Assembly: GCA_021371965.1 (NCBI GenBank)
Contig: JAJFVE010000060.1
Location: 1 to 35,095 of the forward strand
Direction of reading: 5' to 3'
Source: Planctomycetaceae bacterium
GTDB taxonomy: Bacteria > Planctomycetota > Phycisphaerae > SM23-33
Length of the DNA: 35,095 bases
Shown: positions 8,125 through 14,847 of the stretch, piece after piece
Position numbering within the stretch: the stretch's first letter is position 1
How the letters are laid out: every line of letters begins with the position of its first letter
Notes under the pieces: generated by a model
Told to the model about the DNA's origin: nothing
The model's database searches: none
Seen by the model: only the letters and a program-made list of their open reading frames with translations
Made by a program: the position numbers and the translations under genes

Positions 8125-8458
8125 AAGATGGCCTCTGCGGCTCAACGACATCATTGACGCAGCGTTCAAGGTGGAGCGATGCGTCCGCGGCATGACTTTC
8201 GATGATTTCTGCTCTAATGAAACGGCTGTTGACGCCGTGATCAAGAACATCATAGTCATCGGCGAGGCTGCGGGCGCTATCCCGCCAGAGATCGTCTTGA
8301 ACCACCCTGAAATCCCTTGGAAAGGGATGAAAGACATGAGGAACATCCTGGTTCATAGCTATTTTGGAACCGACTTGGACGTGGTCTGGAAGACCGTAAC
8401 CGAGATACTTCCGCCACTGGTCCGGCCCCTTCAGGTAATTCTCAACGAACAGCAATGA
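8114..8458 (+). CDS. hepT: HepT-type HEPN ribonuclease (toxin; DUF86)
   Basis: A 114-residue all-helical HEPN protein. The catalytic RX4H motif is RNILVH (R76 to H81), followed by S and Y83, giving RX4HXY; in studied HepT proteins that tyrosine is the AMPylation site used by MntA. HEPN toxins cut RNA, with tRNA the known target in some systems. A strong AAGGAGG at 8101-8107 lies six bases before the ATG. It overlaps mntA by 11 bases and its TGA overlaps the next ATG (ATGA). All toxin residues are intact, so the pair looks functional. The odd feature is that metabolic genes continue directly downstream. Confidence 0.88.
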   Translation: MPPRRWPLRLNDIIDAAFKVERCVRGMTFDDFCSNETAVDAVIKNIIVIGEAAGAIPPEIVLNHPEIPWKGMKDMRNILVHSYFGTDLDVVWKTVTEILPPLVRPLQVILNEQQ

Positions 8459-9771
8459 GTAAAGCCAAACTTCAAGTGGCGTTGGATTTTCTGGAACTGC
8501 CTCGGGCGCTGGCGGTGGCCAAGGCTGCTGCCGAGGGCGGGGCGGACTATTTCGAGGCCGGCACGCCGCTGATCAAGTCTGAAGGGCTCGACGCGGTCCG
8601 TAAGCTTCGCCAGCTCCTGCCGGGGAAAACCATCATCGCCGACACCAAGACCATGGACGCCGGGCGCATCGAGGCCGAGGCGGCAGCCAAGGCCGGGGCG
8701 CAGGTCATGACCGTCTGTGCGGCCGCCAGCGAGAGCACCATCCGCGAGTGCGTCGAGGCGGGCAAGCACTACGGCATCGCCGTGGCGGTGGACCTGATGG
8801 GCATACCCGACCCGGCGGCCGCGGCCGAGCGCATGAGCGAGCTGGGTGTGGACTGGGTAGACGTGCACTGCCCCATCGACCAGCAGATGCAGGGGCGCGA
8901 CCCGATGGAGCTTCTCAAGGCCGTGCGAGCGGCCACGAACTTGACTGTGGCCGTCGCCGGCGGGATCAATTCCGAAACTGCCGCCGCGGCGGTGGCGGCC
9001 GGGGCCGACGTCGTCATCGTCGGCGGCGCCATCACCAAGGCCGACGACCCGCGGGCGGCGACGGCGGCCATCCGCAAGGCCATGGAATCAGGCCAGGCCG
9101 TGGCGAGCGAGCACTTCAAGCGTTCCTCGGGCTCGGGCCTGCGCGAGCTGCTGACGAAAGTGCGCACCAGCAACATCTCCGACGGCGCTCATCGCCTGGC
9201 GTGCCTGCCGGGGCTGAGGCAACTGATCCCCGGTTCGTTCGCCTGCGGCCCGGCGGTCACCGTGCGGACGATGCCCGGCGACTGGGCCAAGCCGGTCGAG
9301 GCCATCGACGCGGCGGCGGCGGGCGACGTGATCGTGGTCGACGCGTGCGGGCTCGCGCCGGCGGTCTGGGGCGAGCTGGCCACCGAGAGCGCCAGGAACA
9401 AGCAGATCGCCGGCCTGGTGGTGCATGGGGCGGTTCGCGACACGGCCGACATCCGCCGCCTGGGCCTGCCGGTCTGGGCGACGCACACGTGCAGCCACGC
9501 CGGCGACCCGCACGGGCTGGGCGAGATCAGCGCCCCCATTTCCATCGGCGGACAGGCGATCTTCCCCGGCGACTGGATCGTGGCCGACGACGACGGCGTG
9601 ATGGTGCTGCCGCGCGGGCGAGCGGTCGAAATGGCCAATCGCGCCGCCGACGTGCTCGAGGCCGAAAACCGCATCCGCCGCGAGATCCGCGACAGCGGCA
9701 GCACGCTGGCGGCCGTGGTGAACCTCCAGCGGTGGGAGAAGAAAGGCCCCGGCGATGCCATCGTGGGATAG
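8455..9771 (+). CDS. 3-hexulose-6-phosphate synthase fused to an RraA-like domain
   Basis: A 438-residue two-domain protein. Residues about 1-210 are an orotidine-decarboxylase-fold hexulose-phosphate synthase (LQVALDFLELPRAL, IIADTKTMDAGRIEAE, VDVHCPIDQQM, VAVAGGINSETA), which condenses formaldehyde with ribulose 5-phosphate or runs in reverse. After a linker (KRSSGSGLRELL), residues about 225-430 are an RraA/HMG-aldolase-like domain (SNISDGAHR, GLVVHGAVRDTADIRRLGLPVWA); its role is unknown, since the fold includes aldolases, decarboxylases and the RNase E inhibitor. The ATG overlaps the hepT stop, and the 3' end overlaps the isomerase gene by 17 bases. The same fusion is known in other genomes. 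Confidence 0.9.
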   Translation: MSKAKLQVALDFLELPRALAVAKAAAEGGADYFEAGTPLIKSEGLDAVRKLRQLLPGKTIIADTKTMDAGRIEAEAAAKAGAQVMTVCAAASESTIRECVEAGKHYGIAVAVDLMGIPDPAAAAERMSELGVDWVDVHCPIDQQMQGRDPMELLKAVRAATNLTVAVAGGINSETAAAAVAAGADVVIVGGAITKADDPRAATAAIRKAMESGQAVASEHFKRSSGSGLRELLTKVRTSNISDGAHRLACLPGLRQLIPGSFACGPAVTVRTMPGDWAKPVEAIDAAAAGDVIVVDACGLAPAVWGELATESARNKQIAGLVVHGAVRDTADIRRLGLPVWATHTCSHAGDPHGLGEISAPISIGGQAIFPGDWIVADDDGVMVLPRGRAVEMANRAADVLEAENRIRREIRDSGSTLAAVVNLQRWEKKGPGDAIVG

Positions 9772-10306
9772 CGACAAGGTCAAGACGGCAGGCCGCGAGC
9801 TGCTGACGCTGATCGACCGGGCGATGGAGCAGGCCGACTGGGCGGGGCTGCTGGCGCTGGCCAACATGCTGCCCACGGTCAAACGCACATTCGTCACCGG
9901 CGCGGGGCGCAGCGGCCTGGTGGCCCGCAGTTTCGGGATGCGCCTCATGCACGCCGGCCTCACCGCGTACGTGCCCGGCGAGACGATCACCCCCGCCGCC
10001 GGCGAGGGCGACCTGCTGGTGGCGATCAGTTGCACCGGCCAGACCGGCTACACGCAATACATGGCCGACCGGGCGCGGAAGCTGGGCTCGAAGGTCGTGG
10101 TGCTCTCGGCCGAGGCGCGCAGCCCGCTGGCGGCCACGGCCGACAAGACGGTCGTGATCCCCGCGGCGGCCGACGACATCGTCACCCGCGCGTGCGTCTT
10201 CGAGCACGCCGCGGGCCTGTGCCTGGACGCGGTCTTCGACCTGCTCTCGGACCGGCTCAAGCTGGACATCGACCGCTACCGCCAGCGCCACGCGAACCTG
10301 GAGTAG
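9755..10306 (+). CDS. hxlB: 6-phospho-3-hexuloisomerase (SIS domain)
   Basis: It isomerises the HPS product hexulose 6-phosphate to fructose 6-phosphate, completing formaldehyde fixation (or, in reverse, making ribulose 5-phosphate). The 183 residues match the family. The SIS domain shows VTGAGRSGLVARSFGMRLMH, the sugar-phosphate loop ISCTGQTGYT and the helix VVVLSAEARSPLA, with the family C-terminus LDIDRYRQRHANLE. AAAGG (9742-9746) lies eight bases before the ATG, inside the HPS gene. The 17-base overlap with HPS supports coupled synthesis. The stop TAG (10304-10306) abuts a nested hairpin repeat. Confidence 0.93.
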   Translation: MPSWDSDKVKTAGRELLTLIDRAMEQADWAGLLALANMLPTVKRTFVTGAGRSGLVARSFGMRLMHAGLTAYVPGETITPAAGEGDLLVAISCTGQTGYTQYMADRARKLGSKVVVLSAEARSPLAATADKTVVIPAAADDIVTRACVFEHAAGLCLDAVFDLLSDRLKLDIDRYRQRHANLE

Positions 10307-10375
10307 TTAGCGGCGGGGCTTGCCCCGCGCGGTTTTTCGGCTCGAGAAACCGCGTCGAGCAAGCTCGACCGCTAA
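10306..10375. repeat. Nested hairpin element (TTAGCGG ends)
   Basis: Outer ends TTAGCGG (10307-10313) and CCGCTAA (10369-10375) are complementary. Inside are three hairpins: GCGGGGC/GCCCCGC, GCGGTTT (10329-10335)/AAACCGC (10347-10353) and GTCGAGC (10354-10360)/GCTCGAC (10363-10369). The first 26 bases recur as an exact reverse complement at 17882-17907. Confidence 0.8.
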
Positions 10376-10383
10376 TGAAACGA

Positions 10384-10407
10384 AAGCACGATCTTGAGAC
10401 CGTGCTT
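10384..10407 (-). terminator. Possible terminator after the lipoprotein gene
   Basis: Stem AAGCACG (10384-10390) with CGTGCTT (10401-10407) and a 10-nt loop. On the minus strand it is followed by the T-rich TCGTTTCATT. It lies 26 bases after the stop of the leftward gene. It resembles the stronger hairpin at 11640-11666. Confidence 0.5.
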
Positions 10408-10433
10408 CCGGTGAATCCATATCTTGCCTGATG

Positions 10434-11537
10434 CTATTTCTCTTCCACCGCCAGATCGATATTGGGCTGGAAGTTGCGGCGGGTCTTGCCGTCGGCGGAC
10501 AGGGCCAAGAGCCGGAAGTTTTTGGCCTCGGTGCCGTAGACCGCCAGCAGACCGATGTACAGCGGCGTCTCATTGTCGAGCCAGGTCGGATAAATGTCGC
10601 TGGAACCGGCTGACTTGGCGGCGTCGGTGGCGATGGCGGTGAACGTCTTCATGTCGCCCGAGGCCACGGACACTTCCATCACGCCCTCGGTGGTTTCGGT
10701 GCAGGCCAGAACGCGGTCGCCCTTGGGCGAGTACACGCCCAGCAGCGTCTTGTTCTTCAGCAGGCGAACCTGGCCGCTCTTGAGGTCCACCTCGAACAGC
10801 GCCACCTTGTCCTCCGTCTTGCCGGGGACCGCCTGGGTGGGCGGCAGCACCTTCAGGGCCGCCAGCAGGACCTTGCCGCCGTCGGGCGAGACGTCGATGA
10901 AGATCTTGTCGCCGGCCAGCACCGACGCGACGTCGGTCGTCTTGCCGGTGGCGGGGTCGACCGTCACGAGCTTGCCGGCGTATTGGTCGCTGTCTTTCTC
11001 GCGCGCGGTCACGTGCACGGCCAGGATGCTCTTGGAGTCGCTCGTCCAGCGATGCATCGCCGCAACGTCCGACAGCAGCGTCTTGGTGGTCCCGTCGGCC
11101 GCCGACACCACCAGCAACTCAGGCATCTTCTTGCCCAGGGTCTTGCTCTCGGCGTCGGCGGCGCGGGTGAGGCTGATCCGGGCGCCGTCGCCGCTGAGCC
11201 GCGCATACAGCAGGTTGGAAAGCTTGGTCAGCGACTTGGCGCTGCCGTCCATCGTGACGTTGCGCAGCGTGTAGCCGCGGTCGCCCATGTCGGCCTTGCC
11301 CTGGCTGATGGCGACGAAGCTCTTGCCATCGCCGGCAAACGCCGCCCACACGGGCTGCTCGCCCTTGGGCGTGTAGACGACCTTGGCCTGGCTTTTGTCG
11401 GCCGTGGCCAGCACACAGAAGCCTTCCTGCCGCGGGATGAGAACCCGCCCGTCCTTCGAGACGCTCAACTCGACGGGAAAGCATCCTACCAGCAGCAACA
11501 CGCCTGTCAGAAGCACCGCCAGAGAACTGTTCTTCAT
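10434..11537 (-). CDS. Predicted exported lipoprotein with beta-propeller-like (TolB/WD40-like) repeats
   Basis: A 367-residue protein. The N-terminus MKNSSLAVLLTGVLLLVGC is a lipoprotein signal with lipobox LVGC and Cys19 as the predicted lipidated residue. The rest has repeated short strand pairs of the type FVAISQGK, ARLSGDGARISL, IFIDVSPDGGKVLLAAL and LLGVYSPKGDRVLACT, spaced like blades of a TolB/PD40 propeller. No catalytic motif is visible; a binding role in the periplasm is inferred. I chose the ATG at 11537 because it begins the signal peptide and has AGGAAAGGG just upstream; an upstream in-frame start would add ten charged residues. The name is a fold guess, not a recognised family. 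Confidence 0.7.
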   Translation of the reverse strand: MKNSSLAVLLTGVLLLVGCFPVELSVSKDGRVLIPRQEGFCVLATADKSQAKVVYTPKGEQPVWAAFAGDGKSFVAISQGKADMGDRGYTLRNVTMDGSAKSLTKLSNLLYARLSGDGARISLTRAADAESKTLGKKMPELLVVSAADGTTKTLLSDVAAMHRWTSDSKSILAVHVTAREKDSDQYAGKLVTVDPATGKTTDVASVLAGDKIFIDVSPDGGKVLLAALKVLPPTQAVPGKTEDKVALFEVDLKSGQVRLLKNKTLLGVYSPKGDRVLACTETTEGVMEVSVASGDMKTFTAIATDAAKSAGSSDIYPTWLDNETPLYIGLLAVYGTEAKNFRLLALSADGKTRRNFQPNIDLAVEEK

Positions 11538-11631
11538 CGCCGGACCCTTTCCTGATGCATGTGTCACGCGGCGAGCCGTCCGGCCCGCCTTGCCGCCGAC
11601 ATATTATCCATGCCGACAACGCATCGTGCAT

Positions 11632-11666
11632 AAAAAATGGGAAGCACGGCCCGACGCCGTGCTTCC
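11632..11666 (-). terminator. Rho-independent terminator of the Met/His-rich protein gene
   Basis: Read on the minus strand, an 11-bp perfect stem (GGAAGCACGGC at 11640-11650 with its complement at 11656-11666) and 5-nt loop is followed by CATTTTTT (11632-11639). It lies 37 bases past the stop of the leftward gene. Confidence 0.85.
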
Positions 11667-11702
11667 GCATATCGACCTGCATTCAACGAACGATTGCCGC
11701 GA

Positions 11703-12944
11703 TCACTGACTGTCCGATTTTTCCAGCCGCTCCAGCGTCTGGCGGAGCTGCTTGAGCTCCTGTTCGAGCTTCCGGCGGTCGGGCGACGTTTGCACCGGAG
11801 CGGGGCGCGACTCGCGCCGCTCCATTGCGCCGGGGCCGCGGTGCTCGCCCTCGCGCTGGCGCATGTCCATATGACCGCGCTGGTGCATGTCCGTCTGCCC
11901 GCGGCTCTCTTGCCCCATCTCCGGGCGCGGGGCCTTGCCACGCTGGGGCATCTGCATCTCAGCGCGGTCGCGGCTGCTGCGCTGGCCCTGGTATTCAGCC
12001 GTGCGCTTGGCCAGGAAATCGAGCGCTTCCTTGATGTGCTCGCGGATGCGCTGATGCATCTGCTCGGGGCTCATCTGGCCCTGGGGGTTCATGTCCATGC
12101 GGCCGTGAAACATCATGTTTCCGCCCATCATCGGCCCGTGCTGCATCATCTGGCCCGTCATGGGTCCGTGCTGGGGCATCTGTCCGCCCTGGGTGGCGCC
12201 CTGGCGGGTCATCATGAGCGTCATCGGCATCGAAGGCTGAGGCTTGGGCTCGGCGGGAATCGTCGTCGCCTGGGCGAGATGGTCCGCCGCCTTTTCGGCG
12301 TTGCCATTCTTCTCGTCCATTTCGGCCAGGGCGAACAGCGCGGCTCGGCGCACCGCAAGGCTCACGGCCGACCTGGAAATTTTCTCCAGCGCCGCCTGGG
12401 TCAGCGTGCTCGAGTGCGTCTTGGTCGCCAGGGCCTTGATCTTGGCGATGGCCAGGAATCCGGATTTGGCCGGATCGCCCATGACATCTTCCATGGTCGT
12501 GTGCGGCATGGCGGGTCGTGCCTGGCGCGCAACGGCGGGCTGTGCCGGCGTCTTGGCTACGGTAGCGGGCTTCGCTGAGGCCGGGGCTTTGGCCTGGGCG
12601 GGCTTGGGCGTCACGGGCGCCTTGGCCACGGCGGCGGGCTTGGGCTTGTCGGCCTTGGCCGTCTTGGCCTTGGCGGCTGCAGCTTTGGCCGCTTCGGCCT
12701 TGGCCAGTTGATCGGCGCGCTGCTTCTCGGCGGAGGCCTTCTTGTTCAAGGCGTCGGCCTTGCGCTTGGCCTCGTCGGACTTCCGCTGCGCGGCGACGGC
12801 ATCCTGTTGGGCGGCCTGGGCTTCTTTCAGCGCCGCCTGGGCCTGTTTCTGGGCCTGGGCGGCCTGATCGTCAGCGGCCGTCGCCGGCGAAGCCATCCAA
12901 GCCAGAGATGCAGCCAATACCAAAGACACGATAACGCGGATCAT
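11703..12944 (-). CDS. Exported low-complexity protein: Ala/Lys coiled coil plus Met/His-rich segment, function unknown
   Basis: A 413-residue protein with a clear signal peptide (MIRVIVSLVLAASLAWMASPATA). Residues about 25-100 are an Ala/Gln/Lys-rich heptad region predicted as coiled coil; 100-145 is Pro/Ala/Lys-rich; 150-225 is a compact helical region (AVRRAALFALAEMDEKNGNAEKA is tetratricopeptide-like); 230-290 is rich in Met, His, Gly and Gln (MPQHGPMTGQMMQHGPMMG, MMFHGRMDM); the end is charged and closes with a second coiled coil (KLEQELKQLRQTLERLEKS). Met/His spacing of this type can bind copper or silver in periplasmic proteins, but that is only a suggestion. AAGGGAG precedes the ATG. 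I recognise no family. Confidence 0.8.
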   Translation of the reverse strand: MIRVIVSLVLAASLAWMASPATAADDQAAQAQKQAQAALKEAQAAQQDAVAAQRKSDEAKRKADALNKKASAEKQRADQLAKAEAAKAAAAKAKTAKADKPKPAAVAKAPVTPKPAQAKAPASAKPATVAKTPAQPAVARQARPAMPHTTMEDVMGDPAKSGFLAIAKIKALATKTHSSTLTQAALEKISRSAVSLAVRRAALFALAEMDEKNGNAEKAADHLAQATTIPAEPKPQPSMPMTLMMTRQGATQGGQMPQHGPMTGQMMQHGPMMGGNMMFHGRMDMNPQGQMSPEQMHQRIREHIKEALDFLAKRTAEYQGQRSSRDRAEMQMPQRGKAPRPEMGQESRGQTDMHQRGHMDMRQREGEHRGPGAMERRESRPAPVQTSPDRRKLEQELKQLRQTLERLEKSDSQ

Positions 12945-13125
12945 GGCAGTCTCCCTTCACGATCTCGATCAAGTGGCGAATTTGTCGGCCACGCACCGCC
13001 ATCGCCGCTTTGGTGAATAGTAGTCGGATACCTGTTAAACACACCGCTGTGAGTTATATTGCGGAAATGATGATATTTTGTGTCGAGATCGCGGCATGGC
13101 CGTCGCGGCGTGACCCCACGCAGAT

Positions 13126-13200
13126 GGGTGCCACGCACAACTCCGTTGTGCGCGTCCCTGACGGTTCAGGTTCAGGGATGCATGGGCGAGACGCCCATGC
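13126..13200. repeat. Composite hairpin element, inverted copy of 6294-6367
   Basis: The CGCACAACTCCGTTGTGCG hairpin (13134-13152) is followed, after a spacer, by CATGGGCGAGACGCCCATG (13181-13199). Reverse-complemented, both modules and the flanking CAGGGAC and GGCACCC bases match the galK-distal element; the spacer does not. Confidence 0.9.
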
Positions 13201-13250
13201 CACACAACCGGGGGCGCCGTGCGAGGTCTTATTGGGCTTATTTTTGGCGC

Positions 13251-13279
13251 TTGACTTGCCCGGCTGCGCCCCGTAATAT
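13251..13279 (+). promoter_or_regulatory. Sigma70-type promoter of the etf operon
   Basis: TTGACT (13251-13256), a 17-nt spacer and TAATAT (13274-13279). Transcription near 13286 would give a leader of about 105 bases before the GTG at 13392. Confidence 0.75.
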
Positions 13280-13305
13280 CTTGCCCCCGTACGTTCATAA
13301 TGGAC

Positions 13306-13324
13306 GGTCCGCCTGCGGCGGACC
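13306..13324 (+). promoter_or_regulatory. Strong hairpin in the etfB leader
   Basis: GGTCCGCC (13306-13313), loop TGC, GGCGGACC (13317-13324): an 8-bp GC stem about 20 bases after the predicted transcription start. No T-tract follows, so it is not an evident terminator. It may be another dispersed hairpin. Confidence 0.55.
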
Positions 13325-13391
13325 CATTGGCTATGCGGCGGCCTGCGGTTCACACCAGCGTGCCGCAGCCCACAAGACAGGAGTCGACAAC

Positions 13392-14315
13392 GTGGGATAT
13401 AATTGTGTGGTTTGCATCAAACAGGTGCCCGACACCAAACGGATCACCGGCGAGGCGATGAAGGAAGACGGAACCGTCAACCGCGCCGCCCTTCCGGCCA
13501 TCTTCAATCCTGAAGATCTCAACGCCCTGGAAGAGGCCTTGAAGATCCGCGACGCCCACGGCGGCACCGTCACGGTCGTCACCATGGGCCTGCCCACCGC
13601 CTGCGACGTGCTGCGCGAGGCCCTCTACCGTGGCGCCGATCGCGCCATCCTTGTTACAGACCGGCGCGCGGCCGCCTCAGACACCCTGGCCACCAGCTAC
13701 ATCCTCTCGCGGGCCATCGCCAAGCTCAAGGCCGACATCGTGCTCTGCGGCCGCCAGGCGATCGACGGCGACACCGCCCAGGTCGGTCCGCAGCTCGCCG
13801 AAAAAATGGGCCTGCCGCTGATCAGCTACCTGGAAGAAACCGTGCAGATTACCGACGGCAAGATCACCGTGCGCCGCAACGTCGGCAACGGATGGGAAGT
13901 CGTCCGCGCCTCGCTGCCGGTGCTGGTGACCGTGATGGACACCGCCAACGAACCTCGCCCCCGCGCGACCAAGAAGATCATGAAGTTCAAACGCGCCATG
14001 GCCAAGTCCGAAGTGGAAAAGAAAGCCGAGAACCTTCTGCCCGGCGACTTCGAGGATTACACCGAAGAGCTCAAGGCCACCGAGGTCGAGAAGTACTGCG
14101 GCAAGCTCAAGGACAAGGGCCTGCTCATCGAGCAGGTGAACCTGGACCAGATCGAAGCCGACCTGGCTTGGTGCGGCCGCGACGGCAGCCCCACCAAGGT
14201 GCACCGCATCCAGTCGGTCGTGCTCACCGGCGGCGAATACCACGAGTTCAAGGCAACCGACGAGGACGTGGCCAAGCTGATTCACGAGCTGATTGAGGAA
14301 CACACCCTTGGTTAA
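13392..14315 (+). CDS. etfB: Electron transfer flavoprotein, beta subunit
   Basis: The small subunit of the ETF heterodimer, which accepts electrons from acyl-CoA dehydrogenase. The 307 residues are longer than the classical 250 or so because of a C-terminal extension ending with SPTKV and the EYHEFKATDEDVAKLI helix. Visible signatures are NCVVCIKQVPDTK at the N-terminus, FNPEDLNALEEAL (38-50), the nucleotide-binding GRQAIDGDTAQVGP (120-133) and VTVMDTANEPRPR. The start is GTG 13392 with AGGAG at 13379-13383; longer frames upstream are repeat DNA. The stop TAA (13 of the 14 kb region, 14313-14315) lies inside the first TTAAC octamer array. Its partner etfA is separated from it by an inserted S23-type gene. 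Confidence 0.93.
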   Translation: MGYNCVVCIKQVPDTKRITGEAMKEDGTVNRAALPAIFNPEDLNALEEALKIRDAHGGTVTVVTMGLPTACDVLREALYRGADRAILVTDRRAAASDTLATSYILSRAIAKLKADIVLCGRQAIDGDTAQVGPQLAEKMGLPLISYLEETVQITDGKITVRRNVGNGWEVVRASLPVLVTVMDTANEPRPRATKKIMKFKRAMAKSEVEKKAENLLPGDFEDYTEELKATEVEKYCGKLKDKGLLIEQVNLDQIEADLAWCGRDGSPTKVHRIQSVVLTGGEYHEFKATDEDVAKLIHELIEEHTLG

Positions 14316-14341
14316 CTGGTTGATTGGTTAACTGGTTGACT
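14310..14341. repeat. Left arm of the S23-enclosing dyad (octamer array)
   Basis: Two 16-nt units, GGTTAACTGGTTGATT and GGTTAACTGGTTGACT, differ at one base; the underlying period is 8. The etfB stop TAA is in the first unit. The arm is complementary to 14791-14822 at 29 of 32 positions, and two of the three exceptions would be G-U in RNA. Confidence 0.93.
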
Positions 14342-14355
14342 CGAGGAACTTGACG

Positions 14356-14796
14356 ATGGGTGGGAAGGGATTTGAAGACCTGGAAGTCTATCAGGAAGCG
14401 CGGAGTTTTCGGAAGCGCGTTTACAGGCTAGCCGGGCAACTGCCTGACGAAGAGCGGTTTGGTTTAGCGGGACAGATGCGGCGAGCAGCGGTGTCGGTTA
14501 CAAACTGCATCGCTGAAGGACACGGAAGCAAGAGCTACCGGCACAACATCAGCTACTTGTTCCGGAGCCGTGGAAGCGTCTGCGAGTTGCAGGATGATTT
14601 TAATACCTGCGAAGACGAAGAATATTTTGAGAAGAAGCACCTGGACGATATCCGGGCGCATTCGGTTCGAGTAAGCAAGCTGCTCAACGGATACATTCGG
14701 TATCTCGCGGATCGTGCGGAAGAGGCAGAAAAGAAGCCTCGCGTGAATAAACGAAGATCATTAGCAGAAGGATCGGACAACGAGTTAACGAGTTAA
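14356..14796 (+). CDS. Four-helix-bundle protein of the 23S rRNA intervening-sequence (S23/IVP) family
   Basis: A 146-residue helical protein. Family marks are FEDLEVYQEARSFRKRVYRL at the N-terminus, FGLAGQMRRAAVSVTNCIAEG (the conserved arginine pair and the SVxxNIAEG-like motif), then SYRHNISYLFRSRGSVCELQ. These proteins form pentameric bundles and occur both within rRNA intervening sequences and as free genes; their molecular role is not established. ATG 14356 has GAGGA at 14343-14347. The frame ends NELTS with its TAA (14794-14796) supplied by the right-arm octamer array. Basic surface residues suit nucleic-acid binding. Lower GC in places than the etf genes suggests a separate history. 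Confidence 0.92.
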   Translation: MGGKGFEDLEVYQEARSFRKRVYRLAGQLPDEERFGLAGQMRRAAVSVTNCIAEGHGSKSYRHNISYLFRSRGSVCELQDDFNTCEDEEYFEKKHLDDIRAHSVRVSKLLNGYIRYLADRAEEAEKKPRVNKRRSLAEGSDNELTS

Positions 14797-14836
14797 CCAG
14801 TTAACCAATTAACGAGTTAACCCGTTAACGAACCAA
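14781..14836. repeat. Right arm of the S23-enclosing dyad (octamer array)
   Basis: Six clear octamers in register: CGAGTTAA, CGAGTTAA, CCAGTTAA, CCAATTAA, CGAGTTAA, CCCGTTAA, then a degenerate CGAACCAA. It contains the S23-gene stop and ends 11 bases before the etfA ATG, so etfA has only a weak GAGAAAAG as ribosome site. Confidence 0.93.
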
Positions 14837-14847
14837 CGAGAAAAGCC

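Larger units (their letters stand above)
14310..14836 (+). mobile_element. Candidate IVS-like element carrying an S23-family gene between etfB and etfA
   Basis: The unit is left arm, complete four-helix-bundle gene, right arm. It separates two genes that are normally adjacent, and its ends are long complementary octamer arrays. Known intervening sequences in bacterial 23S rRNA have the same plan: complementary ends forming a stem, with an S23 reading frame in the loop. No transposase and no clear target duplication are visible, so mobility is inferred from placement only. Confidence 0.5.

Noticed and set aside
14310..14836. Transposon with transposase
   Set aside because: The only gene is an S23-family protein; no transposase motif or clear target-site duplication is visible.
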